Source: Bog-950 sp046329515
GTDB lineage: Bacteria; Bacteroidota; Bacteroidia; Chitinophagales; LD1
Length of the DNA: 64,000 nucleotides
Reading direction: 5' to 3'
NCBI GenBank assembly: GCA_046329515.1
Contig: JAXLUM010000005.1
Span: forward strand, 124,001-188,000
Part shown: positions 27,395 to 36,071 of the stretch, piece after piece
How positions within the stretch are numbered: the stretch's first letter is position 1
Layout of the letters: every line of letters starts with the position of its first letter
Made by a program: the position numbers and the translations under genes
Notes under the pieces: model-generated
The model's database searches: none
Told to the model about the DNA's origin: nothing
What the model saw: only the letters and a program-made list of their open reading frames with translations

Positions 27395-28363
27395 TTAGTA
27401 TTCTCTTTTATTTACCATATCAGCCATGGCGTAAAGCACCTTTTTACGGCTTTCATCAAGGCTTACTGATTTTAAGGAGTTCAAACACTGCTGATAGAGG
27501 TCTTCGGCTTTTTTCTCCGTAACCTGCACCGCACCGGTTTCCTGCATTATGGCTTTTACTCCTGCAATCTTTTTGGCTTCGTCCTTTTCAGTAAGCAAGG
27601 CGTTAAGCAGCGCTTTCTGTTTATCGCTGGCACTATTATAGGCGCTTATATATAAGTAGGTCTTTTTGTTCTGTAGTATGTCCCCTCCTATCTTCTTGCC
27701 TACTTTATCCCCTTCGCCAAAGGCATCCAACAGGTCGTCCTTAATTTGAAAGCTAAGGCCCAAATTCAACCCGAAATCGTAAACCGCCTTTTGGTCGGCA
27801 TCGGAAGCACCGGCTAAAATGGCGCCTAATTGAGCACAACAGGCTAACAGTACCGAGGTTTTATACTCAATCATCTTTATATACTCCGGCAGGGTAACAT
27901 CAGTGCGGTTTTCAAAGTCCACATCCATTTGCTGGCCTTCGAATATCTCAATGGCTGTTTTGTTGAAGATGTTCATTAAAGCAGGAACATTTTCCAGCTT
28001 AACACTGGTAAGGTATTTATAGGCATAAGCCAACATAACATCGCCGGCCAGTATGGCGGCGTTCGTTCCGAATTTCTTGTGAACGGTAGGTTCGCCACGG
28101 CGTATATCGGCCTGGTCCATAATATCATCGTGCACCAGGGTAAAATTGTGGAACACCTCCATGGCAAAGGCCGGGTTGAGGGCTTCTTCCACCCTGCCGC
28201 CAAACATATCGCAGCTTAACAGCACCAGCAGGGGGCGTATCTTCTTGCCCTTCATGCTCATAATGTGCTCCACCGGCTTATAAAGGTTGGTGGGGTTAGT
28301 GTTAAAATTGTTCTTACTGAATTCCTTTTCGTAAAGGGCCAAAAGCTGGTCGGGTGAATACAT
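27395..28363 (-). CDS. Polyprenyl (isoprenyl) diphosphate synthase
   Basis: Start chosen at ATG 28363 (an in-frame TTG at 28378 adds 5 residues), giving 322 residues. It has the two Asp-rich magnesium motifs: DDIMD at 79-83 and DDLLD at 209-213, plus GKKIRP, the basic IRRGEPTVH segment and the KTSVLLACCAQ region. It condenses IPP onto allylic diphosphates. The chain length (FPP, GGPP or octaprenyl for quinones) cannot be decided by eye. It could supply farnesyl diphosphate to the squalene synthase 20 kb away. Class I terpene-synthase fold, cytoplasmic. Confidence 0.92.
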   Translation of the reverse strand: MYSPDQLLALYEKEFSKNNFNTNPTNLYKPVEHIMSMKGKKIRPLLVLLSCDMFGGRVEEALNPAFAMEVFHNFTLVHDDIMDQADIRRGEPTVHKKFGTNAAILAGDVMLAYAYKYLTSVKLENVPALMNIFNKTAIEIFEGQQMDVDFENRTDVTLPEYIKMIEYKTSVLLACCAQLGAILAGASDADQKAVYDFGLNLGLSFQIKDDLLDAFGEGDKVGKKIGGDILQNKKTYLYISAYNSASDKQKALLNALLTEKDEAKKIAGVKAIMQETGAVQVTEKKAEDLYQQCLNSLKSVSLDESRKKVLYAMADMVNKREY

Positions 28364-28581
28364 ACCTATAGTTAACAACGAAGTCCCTTTTGGGTTCGCC
28401 CGGCAATGATAGCCATTTCAGCGTTATTTACGCCCGTTGCGCTATCCGCAATTCGCACAAAACGGGCGACATATTTTACAAATTTCAAATTGTATATAAC
28501 CTTTTTAACAGGCCGCCGTATAAAACAGTGGTTATCTGACTGTGAAGGAACACCAGATAGCTGAAAAAACCGGAACGAGAC

Positions 28582-31500
28582 ATGAAAAAGGTTCTACAAA
28601 TTTTCCTTCTGATAGGTGTATTTACGGGTGTTTTTACTAAAAACGCCAGTGCCCTGACCTTATCAGAAACCCACACCAACGTAACCTGCTATGCGGGTAG
28701 TACTGGAAGCATTAATATAACCCCTAACCTTGGTACAGCGCCAATTTCCTATGTATGGAATGACGGAAACACCAATGAAGACAGGGTAAACCTGGCCGCC
28801 GGAACGTATAGCGTTACGGCTACTGATTTTTCAGGGGCTACCGCTTCCATAAGCGTTACACTTACACAGGGGCCTAAAATCAATATGTCGTTTGCAGTTA
28901 CCTCAGTAAGCTGTGGTGGCGGTAATACCGGCGCGGTTAACATGACCGTTTCAGGTGGCTATGGCTCACCTTATACTTATTACTGGAACGATGGAACTGC
29001 AACTGAAGACCGCACAGGCCTAACAGCGCAGGTTTATTACGTTACCGTAACCGATAATAACGGTTGCCAGAACAACGATTCTGCCAACGTTACTCAACCT
29101 CCGGGCATGGTACTAACCAAAACTACTACCAACGTAACCTGCGGTAGCGGTGCTAACGGCGCTATTAACTTAACTGTGCAGTTTGGTATACCGGGCTACA
29201 CTTACCATTGGAATGACAACATTGCTACTGAAGACAGAAGCGGTATTGCCGCCGGCACTTACACTGTAACGGTTACTGATGCTTCAGGATGCACCGCTTC
29301 AACCAGCGCAACCGTTAACCAAAGCGGTGGCGGTATGAGCATTAATAAAACCACTACCAACCCTACCTGCAACGGCGCCAGCAACGGCGGTATAACTGTT
29401 ACCTCAGTTGTAGGCAGCGTAGGCCCTTATACATTTAACTGGAGCACCGGCGCCACAACACAAAACGTTACCGGCCTTGGTGCAGGTTCTTACGTAGTTA
29501 CTGCAACTTCTACAACAGGTTGTACAGCTTCCGCTTCGGCAACACTTACCCAACCTGCTGCTATAAATATTACCCTTAACGTAATTTCAGTAACCTGTTA
29601 CAATGGTAACAACGGGGCTATTAATACCTCAGTTACCGGTGGTACTACCCCTTACAGCTATAGCTGGGGCAGCGGCGTATTTACACAAAACCGCACCGGC
29701 CTTGCTGCAGGTAACTATACCGTAACTGTTACTGACTTTAAAGGCTGCACGGCTACTGCCACAGCTAACGTTCCTCAACCGCTGGATTTAGTTGCCAGTT
29801 CAGTGCCAAGCCAATTGGCCTGCACAGGCGGCCCAAGCGGTTCAGTATTTACAAACATTGCCGGCGGAACAAGCCCATACACTTACTATTGGGGCCCCGG
29901 CCAGTTTAGCTCAAGCCTTACCAACGTTGCAGCAGGTAACTATACTGTTACTGTAACTGATGCTAACGGCTGCACTGCTACAGCTTCTTCTACTATTGTT
30001 GGTTATACACCAATGACCACTTCAACCACCCAGGTAAACAACGCTTGCTTTGGTGGCACTACAGGTTCAATTGATTTAAGCGTAAGTAATGGCTGGACGC
30101 CATACAGCTATAGCTGGACCAACAGCCAAACCTCACAAGACATTACCGGCTTGGCCGCAGGCAGTTATACCGTTACAGTTACTGATAACCATAACTGCAC
30201 GGTAACTAAAACCGCTACTATTACACAGCCTGCTTTTGGTATGACTATCAATTCTACCGTAAGCAACGTAAACTGCTTTGGCGGAAACGATGGTTCAATT
30301 TCAATTAACGTAACCAACGGCACTTCACCTTACGCCTATAACTGGGGTGGCGGTATAGTTACCCAAAACAGAACAGCGCTAACAACAGGTACCTATGTAT
30401 TAACCTGCACTGATAACAGTGGATGTTCAGCCAGCAGCAGCATAAGCGTAACACAGCCAACCCAACTTAGTGTTTCAAGCACGGTTACCAACATAGCCTG
30501 TAACGGCGCTACAACCGGCGGTATTAACCTTACTGTAAACGGTGGCATAGCTCCTTATACCTACGCCTGGAACGATGGCGGCAATACGCAAAACAGAACT
30601 AACCTTGCTGCAGGCACTTACACTGTAACCGTAAATGATAACCATAGCTGTTCTATAACCGCTACTGCTACTATACTGCAGGCACCGGCCATTTCAGTAA
30701 GTGTAACTCCTACTGCTGCTAACTGTAATGGCGCTGCTACCGGCAGCTTAACTGTTGCTGTAAGCGGCGGCAACTCACCTTATAGCTTTAACTGGGGCGG
30801 TGGTGTAGTTACCCAAAACAGAACTAACCTAACAGCAGGAACTTATACAGTTACCGTTAGTGACAACCTAAGCTGCTCAACCACAGCTTCAGGCACTATA
30901 ACTGAACCTACTGCAATAAGCATATCATCAACCATAACCAATGTAGCATGTGCCGGTGGTAACACAGGCGCCATAAACCTTAGCGTAAGCGGTGGCACTT
31001 CGCCATATACTTTTGACTGGGGTGGCGGTATAAGCAGCCAAAACAGAACCAACCTGGCAGTGGGCAGCTACACTGTAACTGTTAGCGATAACAACAGCTG
31101 CACTTCAACACATACTGCAAGCATAACACAGGCAACAACACTTAGCGCAAGCGCTACTATTACCAATGTTAGCTGCTTTGGCGGAATGAACGGCGCAATT
31201 ACACTTAACATTAGCGGTGGCACCAGCCCTTATACCTACAGCTGGGCAGGCGGTGGCAGTGGACCAAGCAAAACAAGCATTGGCGCCGGCAACTACGTAA
31301 CAACCATAACTGACAATGCAGGTTGCGGAATTACTTATACTTCTACCGTAACGGAACCCGCTGCAATAGCCATAACACCAACCGTAACTAATGTAGCCTG
31401 CGCAGGTGGCAACACCGGTGCAATAAGCATTGCCGTAACCGGCGGTAACGGTGGTTATACCTTTAACTGGGGTGGTGGTGTTACCACACAAAACAGAAGC

Positions 31501-34500
31501 AGCCTTGCTGCAGGATCGTACAGCGTAACTGTAACTGATGCTTTAGGTTGCAATGGTGTTAACACCAGCAGCGTAACACAGAATTCATCTTTAACTATTA
31601 ATGCTGTTGCCGGCAACGTAAGCTGTAACGGCGGTAGCAATGGCACTATAACTGTAACACCAAGCGGTGGCACTTCACCTTATACTTATAACTGGGGTGG
31701 TGGTATTATTACCCAAAACAGAAGTGGCCTTGCTGCAGGTTCATATACTGTAACCGTAAATGATAACGCCGGTTGTTCAGGCACAGCTAATGCAGCGGTA
31801 ACACAACCTGCTGTAATAAGCACTTCAACTACTATTACCGATGTAAGCTGCAATGGCGGTAACAACGGTGCTATAAACTTAACGGTAAGCGGCGGCACAT
31901 CACCTTATACCTTTAACTGGGGTGGCGGTGTTGTTACCCAAAACAGAACAAACGTAACTGCTGCTACTTATAACGTAACTGTAACTGATAACAACCTGTG
32001 CACTGCAAGCGCAACTGCTGTAGTTGCTCAACCTGCGGCACTTGCTTTAAGCACTTCTACTACCAATGTAAGCTGCAATGGCGGCAACAACGGCGCTGTT
32101 AACTTAACCGTTACCGGCGGCACTGCACCTTATGCTTACATATGGAGCAACTTCTTTAACACCCAAAACATTAGCAACCTTACCGCTGCAACTTACAGCG
32201 TAACGGTAACTGACAACAAGAGCTGCACCGCCAGTGCATCTGCTACCATAACACAGCCTGCCGGTATGAGCCTTAGCACTTCAGTAACCAACGCTACCTG
32301 CTTTGGCGGCACTAACGGCGCTATTGATTTAACGGTTAGCGGCGGTGCAACACCATATACTTATAGCTGGAGCAATGCTGCTACAGCACAGGATATTACA
32401 GCTATTGCAGCCGGTAACTTTGTAGTAAACGTTACTGACGCTAACAACTGCGTGGCTACCACCAGCGCAACCGTTACTGAACCTTCGCAAATAAATGTAG
32501 TAGCCAACCAAACCAACATTAACTGCTTTGGCGCAAATTCAGGTTTAATAAACCTGAACGTTAGCGGTGGCACGGGCGCTTATACCTATACATGGAACAA
32601 TAGCTCTACGGCTTCAAGCTTAAGCAACCTTGCTGCGGGCACTTATACTGTAACTGTAAAAGATGCAGCTAATTGCAGCGCTACCAAATCAGCTACCATT
32701 ACTGAGCCTGCTGCTTTAGTTGCTTCACAAACCCACACCAACGTATTATGTAACGGTGCAAACACCGGTGCCATTACTATTACTGTTAACGGTGGCACCA
32801 CGCCTTACCAGTTTACCTGGAACGATGCCGCTGTTTCTCAGAACCGCACCAACCTTGCAGCCGGCACTTATAACGTAACTGTTATGGATGCTAATAACTG
32901 TGCGGCTAACACAGGCGCTACCTTAACCCAGCCAACTGCTATAACATTAAGCACCACTAAAACCGATGTGGTATGTAATGCAGCTACCACCGGCGCTATT
33001 GACTTAACTGTTAGCGGTGGCACAGGCTCATACACTTACCAGTGGAGCAACTTTTACTTTACACAGGACCTTAGCGGCGTTGCTGCGGGCACTTATACCG
33101 TAACTGTTAGCGATGGCAACGGTTGTCAGAAAACAAACACCACTACCATAAGCCAACCTTCTCCTATTTCAATAAATGTTAACGTTACCAACGTTAGCTG
33201 CTACGGAGCCAGCAACGGCGCTATTAACGCAGCAGCAACAGGCGGCAACGGCAGCTTTGTTTACAACTGGAGCAATGGCGGCAGCACCTGGAACTTAACC
33301 GGCCTTTCAGCAGGCAGCTATGTATTAACTGTTACCGATGCTATGAACTGCACCGCTAACTTATCGTTAAGCGTTAGCCAGCCTTCACAAATATTATTAT
33401 CGCAAACACACACCAATGTTACCTGTAACGGTGCCAACACCGGCGCTATTGACCTTAGCGCAGCAGGTGGTGCAGGTGTTTACACTTACTTATGGAGCAA
33501 CGGTGCTATAACCCAGGATATTAACGGCCTTGCCGCCGGTAACTATGTTGTAACAGCTACCGATGGCAGCGGTTGCACCGCAAGCTTAAACGCTTCACTT
33601 ACTCAGCCTACAGCTATTAACCTTAGCTCATCAGTTACTGATGTATTGTGTAACGGTGCAAGCACAGGCGCTATTAACTTAACTGTAAGTGGTGGTCAAA
33701 CGCCATACCAGTTTGCATGGAGCAACAGCGCTACTACGCAAAACCTAAGCAACATTGCTGCGGGTAACTACAGTGTGCAGTTAACTGATGCTAACTCGTG
33801 CACAGCTTCAGCAGCGGCAGTGGTTAACCAAAGCGCAGCCATACAATTAAGCTTGAGCAAATCTGATGCAAGCTGCTTTGGCGGCAACAACGGTTCAGTT
33901 ACTACTACTGTAAACGGTGGCACAGGCAGCTATACTTATAACTGGAGCAACGCGGCTACTACTGCTAACGTAAGCGGTTTAACTGCGGCAACCTATACAG
34001 TAACCGTGCGCGACGGCAACAACTGTTCAGTAAGTTCATCAGCTACTGTTGCACAGCCTACACAAATACAGATAAACGAAACCCATGCTAATGTTAGCTG
34101 TAACGGCGGCAACAATGCAAGCATTACTACTAGCGTAAGCGGCGGTGTTAGCCCATATGCTTACGCCTGGAACACAGGCAGCAACAATGCCGCAATAAAC
34201 GGTTTAAATGCCAACACCTACACTGTTTTAATAACTGACAATAACAGTTGCACAGCTATGTCATCAGTAACTATTACTGAACCTGCTGTATTAAGCTTAA
34301 GCGAAACACATACGCCATATGCCTGCACCAGCAGCGCAGGAACAATTGATTTAACTGTTGCAGGCGGCACAGGCCCTTATGCTTACAACTGGAACACAGG
34401 CGCTACCACACAGGATTTAGCTAACCTTAATGCCGGCAACTACGATGTGCTGGTAACAGATGCCAACAGCTGCACAGCTATGAACAGCGTAACTATTGTT

Positions 34501-35937
34501 TCAATACCTGCATTAAACACCAGCTACACCAAGGTGGATGTAACATGCTTTGGCGCAGCAAGCGGTTCAATTGACGTAACTGTTAGCGGTGGCCAATCAC
34601 CTTACAGCTATTCATGGACAGGTGGTGGCAGCACTGAAGATATTTCAGGCTTAACTGCCGGAACTTACAATGTGCAGATTTCTGATGCCAGCAACTGTTC
34701 ATCTAACCTTTCAATAAACATTGCCCAGCCTTCGCAAATACAAATTACGCATACTGCTACAGATGTATTATGCTTCGGTGGTAACACAGGCACCATTTCA
34801 GCAAATGCAAACGGCGGTGTTAGTCCTTATACTTATACCTGGACTACTGCAGCCAACACTCCTGCTATTGCCAATCTTATAGCAGGTAACTACGCGGTTA
34901 CTGTTACTGATGCTAACAACTGCAGCATGGTACAAAGCGGTATTGCTGTTGCTCAGCCTGCAGCCTTAAGCGCAACTTCAGTAATAACTGATGTAGCCTG
35001 TGTTGGCCATACTGATGGCGAAGTATTGGTTACCCCTGCTGGCGGCGTTCCACCTTATACCTTTAATTGGAGTAATTCGCAGAACGGCCCACGTATTATT
35101 AACCTTAACACCGGTAACTACGATGTAACTGTAACTGATAACAACGGTTGCACTACTACTAAGAGCAACACCGTTAACATGACCACTCCGCTTAACCTGT
35201 CATCAGTTGTAGCTAACACCAGCTGCCCGCAAGTGCAGAATGGCGCTATTGACCTGAGCGTTAGCGGTGGCACAGCCGGTTACACCTTTAACTGGACCAA
35301 TGGCGACAATACTGAAGACCTTAGCGGCCTTGACCAGGGCACTTACACGGTAACCGTTACCGATAGCCGCAACTGCAGCAGCCAGGCAAACTTTACACTT
35401 ACTTACGATTATATTTTAACCGTTGATGCAACTCCTTCAACCACTATTAACCTGGGCGAAGAAGTAGCACTTAACGCAACCACTAATGTTGACCATGGCA
35501 ATACCTACTCATGGACACCAAGCCTGAGCGTAAGCTGCAGCAACTGCGCTAACACCAAGGCAGTACCTACACACAACACTTTCTATACTGTTAATGTGGT
35601 AGATGCCAATGGTTGTTCAGCAATGGATACCCTGTCAGTAACTGTTAACTCAATTACCGACCTGTTCATCCCTAACGTATTTACACCGAACAACGACGGC
35701 AACAACGATATTTACCAACTGTATGGCGATATAAGCGCTATTGAATTCCTTGAATTTAAAGTGTTTAACCGTTGGGGTGAAATGGTTTACTCAACCAACG
35801 ACCACCAGTTTACATGGGATGGCGTTTACAAAGGCCAACCTGTAGAGCCGGGCGCTTACATCTACACTATGAAAGTGGTATTTATTAACGGTTACACCCG
35901 TAACGATTACAAAGGTTCGATAACTATCTTAAGATAA
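28582..35937 (+). CDS. Giant SprB-repeat adhesin with T9SS type B (gliding-type) tail
   Basis: A 2451-residue exported protein: signal peptide (KKVLQIFLLIGVFTGVFTKN), 30 SprB-type repeats of about 75 residues (one per 225 bases), a linker of about 70 residues with a Cys pair, and the CHU_C gliding-associated tail (IPNVFTPNNDGNNDIY, FKVFNRWGEMVYSTN, YKGSITILR). Each repeat has two cysteines, one after the first strand (SCNGG/TCFGG) and one near the end (NGCTA), except repeat 1, which lacks the second. Repeats of this kind build long surface filaments used in gliding or adhesion; the target is unknown. No gliding-machine gene is nearby. Confidence 0.93.
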   Translation: MKKVLQIFLLIGVFTGVFTKNASALTLSETHTNVTCYAGSTGSINITPNLGTAPISYVWNDGNTNEDRVNLAAGTYSVTATDFSGATASISVTLTQGPKINMSFAVTSVSCGGGNTGAVNMTVSGGYGSPYTYYWNDGTATEDRTGLTAQVYYVTVTDNNGCQNNDSANVTQPPGMVLTKTTTNVTCGSGANGAINLTVQFGIPGYTYHWNDNIATEDRSGIAAGTYTVTVTDASGCTASTSATVNQSGGGMSINKTTTNPTCNGASNGGITVTSVVGSVGPYTFNWSTGATTQNVTGLGAGSYVVTATSTTGCTASASATLTQPAAINITLNVISVTCYNGNNGAINTSVTGGTTPYSYSWGSGVFTQNRTGLAAGNYTVTVTDFKGCTATATANVPQPLDLVASSVPSQLACTGGPSGSVFTNIAGGTSPYTYYWGPGQFSSSLTNVAAGNYTVTVTDANGCTATASSTIVGYTPMTTSTTQVNNACFGGTTGSIDLSVSNGWTPYSYSWTNSQTSQDITGLAAGSYTVTVTDNHNCTVTKTATITQPAFGMTINSTVSNVNCFGGNDGSISINVTNGTSPYAYNWGGGIVTQNRTALTTGTYVLTCTDNSGCSASSSISVTQPTQLSVSSTVTNIACNGATTGGINLTVNGGIAPYTYAWNDGGNTQNRTNLAAGTYTVTVNDNHSCSITATATILQAPAISVSVTPTAANCNGAATGSLTVAVSGGNSPYSFNWGGGVVTQNRTNLTAGTYTVTVSDNLSCSTTASGTITEPTAISISSTITNVACAGGNTGAINLSVSGGTSPYTFDWGGGISSQNRTNLAVGSYTVTVSDNNSCTSTHTASITQATTLSASATITNVSCFGGMNGAITLNISGGTSPYTYSWAGGGSGPSKTSIGAGNYVTTITDNAGCGITYTSTVTEPAAIAITPTVTNVACAGGNTGAISIAVTGGNGGYTFNWGGGVTTQNRSSLAAGSYSVTVTDALGCNGVNTSSVTQNSSLTINAVAGNVSCNGGSNGTITVTPSGGTSPYTYNWGGGIITQNRSGLAAGSYTVTVNDNAGCSGTANAAVTQPAVISTSTTITDVSCNGGNNGAINLTVSGGTSPYTFNWGGGVVTQNRTNVTAATYNVTVTDNNLCTASATAVVAQPAALALSTSTTNVSCNGGNNGAVNLTVTGGTAPYAYIWSNFFNTQNISNLTAATYSVTVTDNKSCTASASATITQPAGMSLSTSVTNATCFGGTNGAIDLTVSGGATPYTYSWSNAATAQDITAIAAGNFVVNVTDANNCVATTSATVTEPSQINVVANQTNINCFGANSGLINLNVSGGTGAYTYTWNNSSTASSLSNLAAGTYTVTVKDAANCSATKSATITEPAALVASQTHTNVLCNGANTGAITITVNGGTTPYQFTWNDAAVSQNRTNLAAGTYNVTVMDANNCAANTGATLTQPTAITLSTTKTDVVCNAATTGAIDLTVSGGTGSYTYQWSNFYFTQDLSGVAAGTYTVTVSDGNGCQKTNTTTISQPSPISINVNVTNVSCYGASNGAINAAATGGNGSFVYNWSNGGSTWNLTGLSAGSYVLTVTDAMNCTANLSLSVSQPSQILLSQTHTNVTCNGANTGAIDLSAAGGAGVYTYLWSNGAITQDINGLAAGNYVVTATDGSGCTASLNASLTQPTAINLSSSVTDVLCNGASTGAINLTVSGGQTPYQFAWSNSATTQNLSNIAAGNYSVQLTDANSCTASAAAVVNQSAAIQLSLSKSDASCFGGNNGSVTTTVNGGTGSYTYNWSNAATTANVSGLTAATYTVTVRDGNNCSVSSSATVAQPTQIQINETHANVSCNGGNNASITTSVSGGVSPYAYAWNTGSNNAAINGLNANTYTVLITDNNSCTAMSSVTITEPAVLSLSETHTPYACTSSAGTIDLTVAGGTGPYAYNWNTGATTQDLANLNAGNYDVLVTDANSCTAMNSVTIVSIPALNTSYTKVDVTCFGAASGSIDVTVSGGQSPYSYSWTGGGSTEDISGLTAGTYNVQISDASNCSSNLSINIAQPSQIQITHTATDVLCFGGNTGTISANANGGVSPYTYTWTTAANTPAIANLIAGNYAVTVTDANNCSMVQSGIAVAQPAALSATSVITDVACVGHTDGEVLVTPAGGVPPYTFNWSNSQNGPRIINLNTGNYDVTVTDNNGCTTTKSNTVNMTTPLNLSSVVANTSCPQVQNGAIDLSVSGGTAGYTFNWTNGDNTEDLSGLDQGTYTVTVTDSRNCSSQANFTLTYDYILTVDATPSTTINLGEEVALNATTNVDHGNTYSWTPSLSVSCSNCANTKAVPTHNTFYTVNVVDANGCSAMDTLSVTVNSITDLFIPNVFTPNNDGNNDIYQLYGDISAIEFLEFKVFNRWGEMVYSTNDHQFTWDGVYKGQPVEPGAYIYTMKVVFINGYTRNDYKGSITILR
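28657..35415 (+). repeat. 30 in-frame tandem repeats of about 225 bases
   Basis: The repeats run through the adhesin gene with consensus xxVSCNGGNNGAIxLTVSGG, SPYTYxWSNGxxTQNLTxL, AAGTYTVTVTDxNxCTASxS, then ATITQP. Repeats 8, 10, 11, 13, 14 and 15 share the WGGG variant with VTQNRTNL, whereas most from 16 on use WSN/WNN. This block pattern points to local expansion. The array length (6759 bases) is very close to 30 x 225. Confidence 0.9.
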
Positions 35938-35961
35938 TAAAGATTTCATGTCCGGTTTTTT

Positions 35962-35994
35962 AAAAAAGGGTAGGCTGCGGCCACCCTTTTTTTA
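35962..35994 (+). terminator. Terminator after the SprB-repeat gene
   Basis: A hairpin with outer arms AAAAAAGGGT (35962-35971) / ACCCTTTTTTT (35983-35993) and a short inner GG/CC pair, ending in a T-run. Lies 25 bases after the adhesin stop. Confidence 0.85.
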
Positions 35995-36071
35995 TTTAGC
36001 TACGGCCTAATAAGATGGGGCCGTTTTTGTTTTCTGTTTTCTTTCTGCAAATTAGTAATACAAACCCGTGC

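Noticed and set aside
31105..32573. Minus-strand frames rich in Cys/Gly/Tyr within the SprB gene
   Set aside because: They arise from the repetitive antisense of the adhesin and mirror each other; no start signals.
28657..35415. A regular 225-base repeat, considered as a CRISPR or satellite array
   Set aside because: The unit length is a multiple of three and stays in frame with conserved Cys and Tyr/Trp positions; it is a protein repeat, not CRISPR.
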